Shown one piece after another: positions 1 to 7,386 of a DNA stretch of 64,000 nt. A program made the position numbers and the translations under genes. Where the stretch lies: positions 1-64,000 of the forward strand of contig JAXLST010000020.1 in the NCBI GenBank assembly GCA_046330435.1, read 5' to 3'. The stretch's first letter is position 1, and every line of letters starts with the position of its first letter. Below the pieces are notes generated by a model, which saw nothing but the letters and a program-made list of their open reading frames with translations, searched no databases and had not been told where the DNA came from. This DNA is from Ga0077560 sp046330435 (GTDB lineage: Bacteria; Actinomycetota; Thermoleophilia; Miltoncostaeales; Miltoncostaeaceae).

Positions 1-391
1 GGGCGGTTCTGAAAAGCCGATGCGACAACAGTTCCGGACCCCATCCCCCCTGGCGAGTCGACTCACAGGAGTCGCCTATCAGTCCAAGCGAGGACGCCAA
101 CCCCGGAAGGCCGCACCACAAGAAGGTGCGGACGGAGAGGGTCGGGATCCGGGAGGCATGGATGCCGACCTGAAAGCTGACGCCGGGCAGCCGTCAGGCG
201 CGGTTCCAGGGGCCAAACCCGCCGTGGGCCATCAGCGCCAAACGACTGCCGGGCCGGGCGGTCATAAGAAGCCGGGCGCGACAACAATCCCGGACCTCAC
301 CCACCTGGCGAGTCGACACACAGGAGTACCCGTCGCCGTCAGCGCAAGACACCTGCCGGGCCGGGCGGCAATGAAAAGCCGCTCGAGAGTT
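1..391. repeat. Non-coding region with imperfect repeated units
   Basis: No convincing gene is seen between the window edge and the PIN-TRAM stop codon. Blocks recur in the same order: GCCGGGCCGGGCGG at 248-261 and 355-368 (its tail GGGCGG also at 1-6), AAGCCG at 14-19, 269-274 and 376-381, GCGACAACA at 22-30 and 278-286, CCTGGCGAGTCGAC at 49-62 and 304-317, and CACAGGAGT just after each. Short hairpins lie between (113-117 with 125-129; 177-182 with 192-197). The arrangement suggests two to three diverged copies of a structured element. I do not recognise the RNA class, and the strand is unknown. Confidence 0.55.
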
Positions 392-1426
392 TCACTCGCC
401 GTCGAGCCGGGTGAAGATCATCTTCCCCGAAGGGCTCTGCAGGACCGAGGTGACCTCGACCTCGACCTCCTGGCCCAGGAGCTTCCGGCCGCCTTCCACG
501 ACGATCATCGTGCCGTCGTCGAGGTAGGCGACGCCCTGGTCGTATTCCTTGCCCTCCCGGATGATCTTCACCTGGAGTGGCTCGCCGGGCAGGACGGCGG
601 GCTTGAGGGCGTTCGCGAGCTCGTTGACGTTCAGGACGTCGATGCCCTGGATCTGGGCGACCTTGTTGAGGTTGTAGTCGGTGGTGATGATCGACGCGCC
701 GATCTCGCGGGCGAGGCGGACCAGGCGTGCGTCGACCGGTTCCTGCTCGGTGGGGTCGGTGCCGCGGACGCTGAACCCGCCGTTGGCCTCCGCCTTGAGA
801 TCCTCGACGATCTCGAGGCCGCGCCGGCCCCGGGCCCGTTTGAGGGGGTCGCTGGAGTCCGCGACCCGTTGGAGTTCGAGCAGGACGAAGTCGGGGACCA
901 CGATCGCCCCGGACAGGAACTTGGTGCGGACGACGTCGATGAGGCGGCCGTCGATGATGGCGCTGGTGTCGATGAGCCGGGTCTGGGCCGGTCCGCGTGA
1001 GGACCGGGCGCCGACGAGGCGCAGGATGTCCACGTGCTTGCGTGCGGCGATGCGGCTGAACACGTAGGCCACGACGAGGACGACGGGCAGCAGCAGGTAC
1101 GGCCCCACGATGGGGAGGCGCACGACGGCGACGCCGGCGAGGGCGGCGGCGACGAGGCCGACGACCAGGCCCAGGGCGCCGATGGTGAGCTCCGCGGCGG
1201 ACCGCCGGTCCGCGGCCCGTTCGAGGGCCTTCATCCGGCTGCGCAGCCAACGGCCGACGATGCCGCCGATGAGGAAGCCGGCGAGGACGCCGACCACGAC
1301 GATCGCGGCCCACGCGACGTAGTGCCACGGGGAGGAGAACCACTCCTCGAGCGACAGCGCCGCCCCCACCTGGTAGGCGGCGAGCCCGCCCAGGAGGGCG
1401 AGCGTGAGCCGGCTCACGAGGATCAT
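392..1426 (-). CDS. PIN/TRAM domain membrane protein (YacL-like)
   Basis: The 344-residue protein has hydrophobic helices in its first ~115 residues, then a PIN nuclease-fold domain (about 150-270) with the metal-binding start RLIDTSAIIDGR and the later acidic pair IITTDYNLNK. It ends in a TRAM RNA-binding domain. This is the architecture of Bacillus YacL, a membrane-anchored protein predicted to act on RNA; its substrate is not established. The ATG start gives MILVSRL followed directly by the first helix. It sits downstream of carD, as in many Gram-positive genomes, separated by about 200 bases that hold a strong hairpin. Confidence 0.9.
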   Translation of the reverse strand: MILVSRLTLALLGGLAAYQVGAALSLEEWFSSPWHYVAWAAIVVVGVLAGFLIGGIVGRWLRSRMKALERAADRRSAAELTIGALGLVVGLVAAALAGVAVVRLPIVGPYLLLPVVLVVAYVFSRIAARKHVDILRLVGARSSRGPAQTRLIDTSAIIDGRLIDVVRTKFLSGAIVVPDFVLLELQRVADSSDPLKRARGRRGLEIVEDLKAEANGGFSVRGTDPTEQEPVDARLVRLAREIGASIITTDYNLNKVAQIQGIDVLNVNELANALKPAVLPGEPLQVKIIREGKEYDQGVAYLDDGTMIVVEGGRKLLGQEVEVEVTSVLQSPSGKMIFTRLDGE

Positions 1427-1586
1427 GCGCGGCCCCTGGGGGACGCCGTCGACGGCCGCCCATGCACCAAGGCGTGGTGGTGGCGGGTCATCGGCGTGGG
1501 CGTCCTCTCTCCCGGGATGGGCGTTCCTCGCGATCGTGCCGCGAGGTGAGGCCCAAGGCTAGCGCCATCCCGGGGGTCTGCACCCG

Positions 1587-1623
1587 CTCCCCGCCGCCCG
1601 GGTGACCCGGGCGGCGCGGGGAG
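1587..1623 (-). terminator. Strong GC hairpin after carD
   Basis: CGCCCGGG pairs with CCCGGGCG around a TGA loop, and the outer arms CTCCCC and GGGGAG extend the stem. It begins a few bases past the carD stop codon. No U-run follows on the minus strand, so it may be an RNA 3' end, a pause site or a processing signal rather than a classical intrinsic terminator. Confidence 0.5.
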
Positions 1624-1628
1624 GCGGT

Positions 1629-2183
1629 TCAGTCCATCAGGAGGTCGTCCTCGAGGTCTCCCGCCGACGCGGGCACCTTGGCGGTGCCGGCCCGGCCGCG
1701 ACCGATCTCCTCCAGGAGGTTCTCCAGGAAGTCCACCGCCTCCTGCTCACCCATGTCGCATGCGTACATGAGCTCGCTCGCGAGGATCTTCTTGGCGCGC
1801 CCGAACATCTGCTTCTCGCCGGTGGACAGGCCCTTGTCGATGTCGCGGATCGACAGGTTGCGGACCACCTCGGCCAGCTCGAACACGTCACCGGTCTTGA
1901 TCTTGTCCCGGTTGTGCTTGAAGCGGCGGTTCCAGTTCTTCGGCATCTGCGTGCCGTCGTCCTTGAGGACCGCCAGGACCTCCTCCACGACCTCCTGCGA
2001 GATCACGGAGCGCAGACCGGCCTTCTCGGCGTTCTCGGTCGGCACCATGACCGTCATGTCGTTGTAGAGGATCTGGATGGTGAGGTACTCCCGGTGCTGT
2101 CCGAGGACCTCCTTCATCTCCTTCTTCAGGACCTTGCCGGCGCCGTGGTGTGGGTACACCACCTTGTCTCCGACCTCGAACAC
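1629..2183 (-). CDS. carD: CarD-family RNA polymerase-binding regulator
   Basis: CarD binds the RNA polymerase beta subunit and stabilises open promoter complexes. The N-terminal Tudor-like domain begins FEVGDKVVYPHHGAG, and the rest is the helical DNA-binding domain (for example NWNRRFKHNRDKIKTGDV). An upstream GTG at 2226-2228 would add 15 residues and overlap the radA stop. I chose the GTG at 2181-2183 because the purine run AGGGGGGA lies 3-4 bases before it and family members start at this point (V/M-FEVGD). The protein is 184 residues, slightly longer than mycobacterial CarD. It is probably co-transcribed with radA. Confidence 0.93.
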   Translation of the reverse strand: MFEVGDKVVYPHHGAGKVLKKEMKEVLGQHREYLTIQILYNDMTVMVPTENAEKAGLRSVISQEVVEEVLAVLKDDGTQMPKNWNRRFKHNRDKIKTGDVFELAEVVRNLSIRDIDKGLSTGEKQMFGRAKKILASELMYACDMGEQEAVDFLENLLEEIGRGRAGTAKVPASAGDLEDDLLMD

Positions 2184-2224
2184 TCGTCCCCCCTGGTTGT
2201 TGGTTGACAGTCCGACCGCGGCGG

Positions 2225-3625
2225 TCACCGCGTGCAGGCGCCCTCCAGCGCCTGCGCGACGTCCCCGACCGGCATGAGCTTCAGCCCGTCCGGAATCGGT
2301 GTCCCACCGTCGCCTGCCATCCGTGGCATCACCGCAAGCTCCAGGCCCTGCGCGGAGATCGCGCCGAGCCGCCGCGCGGCGTGACCTGACGGCCGGATCC
2401 CTCCGGTCAGCCCGATCTCGCCGAACGCCGCCGACCCACGCGTGAGGGGCACACCGCGATGGGCGCTTGCGATCGCGAGCGCGATTGCGAGGTCGGCCGC
2501 CGGGTCGTTGGCCCGGGCGCCTCCCGCCACGCTCACAAAGACGTCCTGGTCCCCCAGCCGCATGCCGCCGTGGCGCGAGAGCACCGCGATGACCTGCGCG
2601 AGCCGGGTCCGGTCAACGCCCACCGCGACGCGGCGGGGGGGAACGACCTCGGTGTGGCCCACGAGGGCCTGCACCTCCACCAGGACCGCGCGGCTCCCCT
2701 CGATTGCGGGGAACACGCACGAACCGACCCGGTCGCCGACCTCCGCGAGGAAGACCGAGCTGGGGTCGGGCACGGAGACGAGCCCCTCCGGGCGCATCTC
2801 CAGCACTCCGGACTCGTTGGTCGAGCCGAAGCGGTTCTTGGTGGCCCGCAGCACGCGATGGGCCCGCATCTCCTCACCTTCGAAGGTGACGACGCAGTCC
2901 ACCATGTGCTCGAGCATGCGGGGGCCGGCGAGGCCCCCGTCCTTCGTGACCTGCCCCACGAGGATGATCGCCACGTCCCGCTCCTTCGCGAGGCGGAGCA
3001 GCTCACCCGTGGCCTGGCGCACCTGGGACACCGACCCGGGGCCGCCGTCGGCGGCGTCCGAGACCAGGGTCTGGACGGAGTCGATCGCGCACACCGCGGG
3101 GCGGTGCGCCTCGACGGCCGCGACGACGGACTCCAGCCGCGTCTCGGCGAGCACGCCCACGCGGTCGGTGTCGCCCGTGAGGCGGGCGGCACGCGTGCGG
3201 ACCTGCGCCAGCGACTCCTCGCCGGTGACCAGCAGCACCTCGCGTCTCGCCGACAGCGAGGCGAGCGCCTGGAGCACCAGCGTGCTCTTGCCGATCCCGG
3301 GCTCCCCGCCGATCAAGATCAGCGAGCCGGGGACGATACCCCCACCGAGGACGCGATCGAGTTCCGCGATGCCCGTCGCCAGGCGGGCCGGGGGCGGATC
3401 CGCGGCCTCGCCGAGCCGGACCGGCTGGGGCACGACCTCGAGGGTACGCGCGGCCCGTGCGGGCGCCGCGGACTCCGCGACGGACCCCCACGCCCCGCAT
3501 CCGGTGCACCGCCCCACCCATCGTGGATGCGTTGCGCCGCATTCCTCGCAGAGGAAGACGCTCTGTGTACGCGTTCTGACCAGGTGCTCCCAGGGTTGTG
3601 CGGGGGCCCCGGAGGACCCCCGCAC
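2225..3625 (-). CDS. radA: DNA repair protein RadA
   Basis: RadA is a RecA-like ATPase that helps branch migration during recombination. Visible parts are an N-terminal C4 zinc finger (CEECG...CTGCGAW), Walker A GGEPGIGKST, the RadA-specific KNRFGSTNE motif, and a C-terminal Lon-protease-like domain. The annotated GTG at 3623-3625 has no clear ribosome site and lies inside a strong hairpin. A shorter start just before VRTRTQSVF, preceded by GGGAG, would match the family better but would need a CTG codon. The gene follows clpC by 9 bases. Confidence 0.93.
   Translation of the reverse strand: MRGSSGAPAQPWEHLVRTRTQSVFLCEECGATHPRWVGRCTGCGAWGSVAESAAPARAARTLEVVPQPVRLGEAADPPPARLATGIAELDRVLGGGIVPGSLILIGGEPGIGKSTLVLQALASLSARREVLLVTGEESLAQVRTRAARLTGDTDRVGVLAETRLESVVAAVEAHRPAVCAIDSVQTLVSDAADGGPGSVSQVRQATGELLRLAKERDVAIILVGQVTKDGGLAGPRMLEHMVDCVVTFEGEEMRAHRVLRATKNRFGSTNESGVLEMRPEGLVSVPDPSSVFLAEVGDRVGSCVFPAIEGSRAVLVEVQALVGHTEVVPPRRVAVGVDRTRLAQVIAVLSRHGGMRLGDQDVFVSVAGGARANDPAADLAIALAIASAHRGVPLTRGSAAFGEIGLTGGIRPSGHAARRLGAISAQGLELAVMPRMAGDGGTPIPDGLKLMPVGDVAQALEGACTR
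3598..3625 (-). other. Perfect 9-bp hairpin between clpC and radA
   Basis: GTGCGGGGG (3598-3606) pairs perfectly with CCCCCGCAC (3617-3625) around a 10-base loop. On the minus strand it starts 9 bases after the clpC stop codon and contains the first possible radA start codon. No U-run follows. It could stabilise the clpC 3' end or reduce radA translation. Confidence 0.6.
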
Positions 3626-3634
3626 GGTGAACCA

Positions 3635-6154
3635 CTACGACTCGGCGGGCTCCTGCGCCGGCGGCTCGCCGGTGCCGGATGCCGTCGCGCCGACGACCTC
3701 GGGCTCCTCGCCCTTGGTCAGCTCCAGCTTCATCGTGTCGCCGTCCCGGTCCACGACGATGGTGGTGCCCTCCGGCATGGAGCCCTTGAGCACCTCGTCG
3801 GCGAGCGGGTCCTCGATGAGCCGCTGGATGGCGCGGCGCAGCGGCCGCGCACCCATGGTGGGGTCGTACCCCTGCTCCACGAGGAGGTCCTTCGCCTCCT
3901 CGGTGAGCTGGAGCGAGAGCCCGTGCTCGGCCATCTGCTTCTTCAGCCGCACCAGCAGGAGCTCCACGATGTACGTGATCTCGTCGCGGGTGAGCTTGTG
4001 GAAGACGATGACCTCGTCGATGCGGTTGAGCAGCTCCGGCCGGAAGACCTTCTTGAGCTCGCCCATGATCCGCGACTTCATGTCGTCGTAGGAGAGCCCG
4101 GTCTCGTCGGTCACGGAGAAGCCCAGCGGCGTGTTCCGGGCGATCGTGGCGGCCCCGATGTTCGAGGTCATGATCACGATCGTGTTCCGGAAGTCGACCG
4201 AGCGGCCCTGCGCGTCGGTGAGCCGGCCGTCCTCGAGGACCTGCAGCAGGATGTTGAAGACCTCGGGGTGCGCCTTCTCGACCTCGTCGAGGAGCACGAC
4301 CGAGTACGGCTTGCGGCGCACCTGCTCGGTGAGCTGGCCGCCCTCGTCGTACCCGACGTAGCCGGGCGGGGAGCCGACCAGGCGGCTCACCGCGTGCTTC
4401 TCCATGTACTCGGACATGTCGACCTGGATGAGGGCCTCCTCGTCGCCGAAGAGGAACTCCGCCAGGGTGCGGGCGAGCTCGGTCTTCCCGACGCCCGAGG
4501 GGCCGAGGAAGATGAACGAGCCGGCGGGCCGCTTGGGGTCCTTGATGCCGGCGCGGGTGCGGCGGATCGCCCGGGAGACGGCCGTGATCGCGGCCTCCTG
4601 CCCGATGACCCGCTTGTGCAGCTCCTCCTCCATCCGGAGCAGCTTCCGCGACTCGGCCTCGGTGAGCTTGAAGACCGGGATGCCCGTCCACATGGAGACG
4701 ATGTCGGCGATCTCCTCCTCGCCGATCGACGGCCGCGGGCCGCCGTCCTCGGACTTCCACTCCTCCTCGAGCTCGCGCTTCTTGTTCGTGAGGCGCCGCT
4801 CCTTGTCGCGGAGGTTGGCGGCCTTCTCGAACTCCTGCGCCTCGATCGCGGCCTCCTTCTCCTTCCGGACGGTCTCGATCTCCTCCTCGAGCTCCCGGTA
4901 GGACGGCGGCGCGGTCATGGTGCGGATGCGCATGCGGCTGGCGGCCTCGTCGATGAGGTCGATGGCCTTGTCCGGCAGGAAGCGCTCGGAGATGTACCGG
5001 TCCGCGAGGTTCGCGGCGGCCTCGAGCGCCTCGTCGGTGATGGTGCAGCGGTGGTGCGCCTCGTAGCGGTCGCGCAGGCCCCGGAGGATCTGCACGGTCT
5101 CCTCCTGCGAGGGCTCCTCCACGCGGATCTGCTGGAAGCGGCGCTCCAGGGCGGAGTCGCGCTCGAGGTACTTGCGGTACTCGTCCAGCGTGGTCGCGCC
5201 GACCGTCTGGAGCTCGCCGCGCGCGAGGGCGGGCTTGAGGATGCTGGCGGCGTCGATCGCGCCCTCCGCGGCACCCGCGCCGACGAGATTGTGGAGCTCG
5301 TCGATGAACAGGATGATGTCGCCGCGCTGGGTGATCTCCTTCATCACCTTCTTCAGGCGCTCCTCGAACTCGCCGCGGTACTTCGAGCCGGCGACGAGGG
5401 CGGCCAGGTCCAGCGTGTAGATCTGCTTGTTCTTCAGCAGGTCCGGGACCTGGTTGGACGCGATGCGCTGGGCGAGGCCCTCGACGACGGCGGTCTTGCC
5501 GACGCCGGGCTCACCGATGAGCACCGGGTTGTTCTTCGTGCGCCGCGACAGGATCTGCATCACGCGCTCGATCTCGTGCTGGCGGCCGACCACCGGGTCG
5601 AGCTTGCCGTCGGAGGCGAGCTTGGTGAGGTTGCGGCCGAACTGGTCGAGCAGCTTGCTGGACTTCTTGTCGCCCTGCTGCTGGCCCGCGCCGCCCTGGC
5701 CGCCCTGCTGACGCCGGCCGGGGCCGGACAGCATGCGGATGATCTCGTTGCGGATCTTCTCGGAGTCGGCGTCGAAGTCGGTGAGGATCCGGGCCGCCAC
5801 GCCCTCGTTCTCACGGACCAGGCCGAGCAGGATGTGCTCGGTGCCGATGTAGTTGTGGCCGAGCGAGAGCGCCTCACGGAGCGCGAGCTCGAGGACCTTC
5901 TTCGCGCGCGGGGTGAACGGGATCTGGCCGGAGGTGACCTCCTCACCGGAGCCGACGATCCGGATGACCTGCGCCCGGACCTCCTCGACGGTGATCTCCA
6001 GCTGCTCCAGCACCCGCGCTGCGAGGCCCTCCTCTTCCCGGAGCAGTCCGAGCAGGATGTGCTCGGTGCCGATGTAGTTGTGCTTGAGGGTGCGCGCCTC
6101 TTCCTGGGCAAGGACGACGACCTGACGCGCCCGTTCGGTGAACCTCTCGAACAA
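3635..6154 (-). CDS. clpC: ATP-dependent Clp protease ATPase ClpC
   Basis: This 839-residue Hsp100 unfoldase feeds substrates to ClpP. It has two N-terminal Clp repeats (each with HNYIGTEHILLGL), a first AAA+ module with GEPGVGKT near residue 214, a UVR motif in the middle region, and a second AAA+ module with GPSGVGKTELA. The length is typical of ClpC. The start codon is TTG (6152-6154), preceded by GAAGGGG. No ctsR, mcsA or mcsB lies beside it, unlike Bacillus. A promoter candidate at 6319-6327 would give a leader of about 160 bases. Confidence 0.97.
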   Translation of the reverse strand: MFERFTERARQVVVLAQEEARTLKHNYIGTEHILLGLLREEEGLAARVLEQLEITVEEVRAQVIRIVGSGEEVTSGQIPFTPRAKKVLELALREALSLGHNYIGTEHILLGLVRENEGVAARILTDFDADSEKIRNEIIRMLSGPGRRQQGGQGGAGQQQGDKKSSKLLDQFGRNLTKLASDGKLDPVVGRQHEIERVMQILSRRTKNNPVLIGEPGVGKTAVVEGLAQRIASNQVPDLLKNKQIYTLDLAALVAGSKYRGEFEERLKKVMKEITQRGDIILFIDELHNLVGAGAAEGAIDAASILKPALARGELQTVGATTLDEYRKYLERDSALERRFQQIRVEEPSQEETVQILRGLRDRYEAHHRCTITDEALEAAANLADRYISERFLPDKAIDLIDEAASRMRIRTMTAPPSYRELEEEIETVRKEKEAAIEAQEFEKAANLRDKERRLTNKKRELEEEWKSEDGGPRPSIGEEEIADIVSMWTGIPVFKLTEAESRKLLRMEEELHKRVIGQEAAITAVSRAIRRTRAGIKDPKRPAGSFIFLGPSGVGKTELARTLAEFLFGDEEALIQVDMSEYMEKHAVSRLVGSPPGYVGYDEGGQLTEQVRRKPYSVVLLDEVEKAHPEVFNILLQVLEDGRLTDAQGRSVDFRNTIVIMTSNIGAATIARNTPLGFSVTDETGLSYDDMKSRIMGELKKVFRPELLNRIDEVIVFHKLTRDEITYIVELLLVRLKKQMAEHGLSLQLTEEAKDLLVEQGYDPTMGARPLRRAIQRLIEDPLADEVLKGSMPEGTTIVVDRDGDTMKLELTKGEEPEVVGATASGTGEPPAQEPAES

Positions 6155-6318
6155 CGGGAGAACCCCTTCTTCTCAGACGGCGGCCGCAGTGACGCGGCGG
6201 CCGTGTGGACCGGGACCGGTGAGGCTGGTGCCGGGCCTGCCGTGAGGGCTGGCCGGGCCGAGGGGCCGCACTGAGGTCCTGTCAGAGACGCCGGACGAAA
6301 CGTGCGTGAAGAGATGGA

Positions 6319-6327
6319 ATTCTAGCA
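6319..6327 (-). promoter_or_regulatory. Extended -10 promoter candidate for clpC
   Basis: On the minus strand the sequence TGCTAGAAT matches an extended -10 element (TGn followed by TAGAAT, five of six consensus bases). No good -35 is seen, which is tolerated by extended -10 promoters. It lies about 165 bases before the clpC TTG codon. Confidence 0.45.
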
Positions 6328-6348
6328 CGGGCCCCCGTTCGCCCCCGG

Positions 6349-6570
6349 TCATCGGTAGACCCCGGGGTCGCCTGAAATCTTGGGGCCGGACGTACCGTGC
6401 CGCCACCCCCGGATGGACGGTTCGGGAGCCTGTGCCCCCGTCCGCGCATCCGGCACGCACGCCTGTGGAGCCCCTTCGCAGCACGTCTCCACCTTGCGGT
6501 GGCAGCGATCGCACCACGCCCCGTTGTGACGCCACACGAGCATGCCATCGCAGATGGGACAGGGACCCAC
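6349..6570 (-). CDS. Small zinc-ribbon-like protein
   Basis: A 73-codon reading frame starting at GTG 6568-6570 encodes CPICDG, then CDRC and CC within its first 35 residues, a spacing typical of zinc ribbons. The second half is Pro/Gly/Arg-rich with no recognisable domain. It lies between rpsR and clpC on the same strand and stops 20 bases before the clpC promoter candidate. The ribosome site is weak, so translation is uncertain; the cysteine pattern is the main argument. No function can be assigned. Confidence 0.5.
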   Translation of the reverse strand: MGPCPICDGMLVWRHNGAWCDRCHRKVETCCEGAPQACVPDARTGAQAPEPSIRGWRHGTSGPKISGDPGVYR

Positions 6571-6665
6571 CTCATGAGTATGGCATCGGGAACGGATGGG
6601 AGGCCCCCCATCCGTCGGCGGCGCCCGTCCCGCTCACGCGGGGGGACGGGCGCCCACCGGCGTCG

Positions 6666-6941
6666 CTAGTGGCGGACCTTCCGGTCCTGGTCCGGGTAGG
6701 CCAGGAGGCCCATCGTCCGGGCGCGCTTCACGGCCTTGGACACCATCGCCTGCTGGCGGCGGGACAGGCCGGTGATGCGGCGGGAGCGGATCTTGCCGCG
6801 CTCGCTCACGAAGCGGCGCAGCGACGGGAAGTTCTTCCAGTCCAGATCCTCGAGCGGAAGCACCGGACGGCGCTTGCGCTGGGCTGGGTTGATCCCCTTG
6901 CCCTTCTTCTTCGAACGGCTGCGGGCCCTGGGCTTGGCCAT
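6666..6941 (-). CDS. rpsR: 30S ribosomal protein bS18, cysteine-free type
   Basis: A 91-residue bS18 with the family core RRFVSERGKIRSRRITGLS and a long basic N-terminus. It has no cysteine at all, so it is the zinc-independent (C-) form; the zinc-binding form has a CxxC near the N-terminus. It is not next to rpsF, ssb or rplI, the usual neighbours, which would suit a second copy used in zinc shortage, or simply a lineage whose only S18 is C-. A GAGGAG ribosome site precedes ATG, and a good promoter lies at 6985-7013. No Zur box of the known type was seen. Confidence 0.95.
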   Translation of the reverse strand: MAKPRARSRSKKKGKGINPAQRKRRPVLPLEDLDWKNFPSLRRFVSERGKIRSRRITGLSRRQQAMVSKAVKRARTMGLLAYPDQDRKVRH

Positions 6942-6981
6942 GAACTCCTCGTCAGATCGGTTTCGTGCGCTGAAGCGGCTC

Positions 6982-7013
6982 GGGACTATAGCCCAAGTCC
7001 CGCGGCTTTTCAG
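6982..7013 (-). promoter_or_regulatory. Promoter of rpsR with overlapping inverted repeat
   Basis: On the minus strand, CTGAAA (7008-7013) and TATAGT (6985-6990) are separated by 17 bases, a good fit to a housekeeping promoter. The -10 element sits in an inverted repeat, GGGACT (6982-6987) and AGTCCC (6996-7001), which could be an operator. Confidence 0.6.
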
Positions 7014-7020
7014 GACGGCG

Positions 7021-7386
7021 TCACGCCCGGCGCGCCGCCGCGCTCACGCGCGCCACCAGGTCCTGGGCGTCGAACGGCTTCACGACGTAGTCGTCGGCAC
7101 CCGCGTCGTAGGCGCTGCGCAGGTCGCCGGGCCCGCCGAGGGCGCTCAGCATGACGATGCCGCAGCCCACCGAGGCCCGCAGCGCCCGGGCGACCTCCAG
7201 CCCGTCCCCGGGCATCATCACGTCCAGCACCGCCACGTCCGGGCCCCGCTCGTCCGCCAGGGCGAGGGCCGCCGGCCCGTCGGCGGCCTGCAGCACCTCG
7301 AACCCCGCGGACTCCAGGCGCAGCGCCACCAGCTCGCGGATCTCCCGGTCGTCGTCCGCCACCAGCGCCAGCGGACGGGCGGGCAT
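7021..7386 (-). CDS. Single-domain response regulator
   Basis: A 121-residue receiver domain without an output domain. The acidic pocket DDD (11-13), the phosphoacceptor D55 in AVLDVMMPG, and the conserved Lys in YVVKPFD are all present. One residue seems missing after the phosphoacceptor loop (PGDGLEV instead of PGxDGxEV). No histidine kinase lies nearby. Its ATG overlaps the lysS stop codon (ATGA), so it is translated with lysS. It may relay phosphate or regulate by protein contact; the partner is unknown. Confidence 0.85.
   Translation of the reverse strand: MPARPLALVADDDREIRELVALRLESAGFEVLQAADGPAALALADERGPDVAVLDVMMPGDGLEVARALRASVGCGIVMLSALGGPGDLRSAYDAGADDYVVKPFDAQDLVARVSAAARRA

Noticed and set aside
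200..391. Possible c-di-GMP (GEMM) riboswitch on the plus strand (CAGGGGCCAAACC, TCAGCGCAAGAC)
   Set aside because: Only short pieces match, spacing is wrong, and there is no plus-strand gene downstream to control.
2459..6274. Very long plus-strand reading frame opposite radA and clpC
   Set aside because: Composition of a GC-rich antisense shadow; the minus-strand genes have full family motifs.
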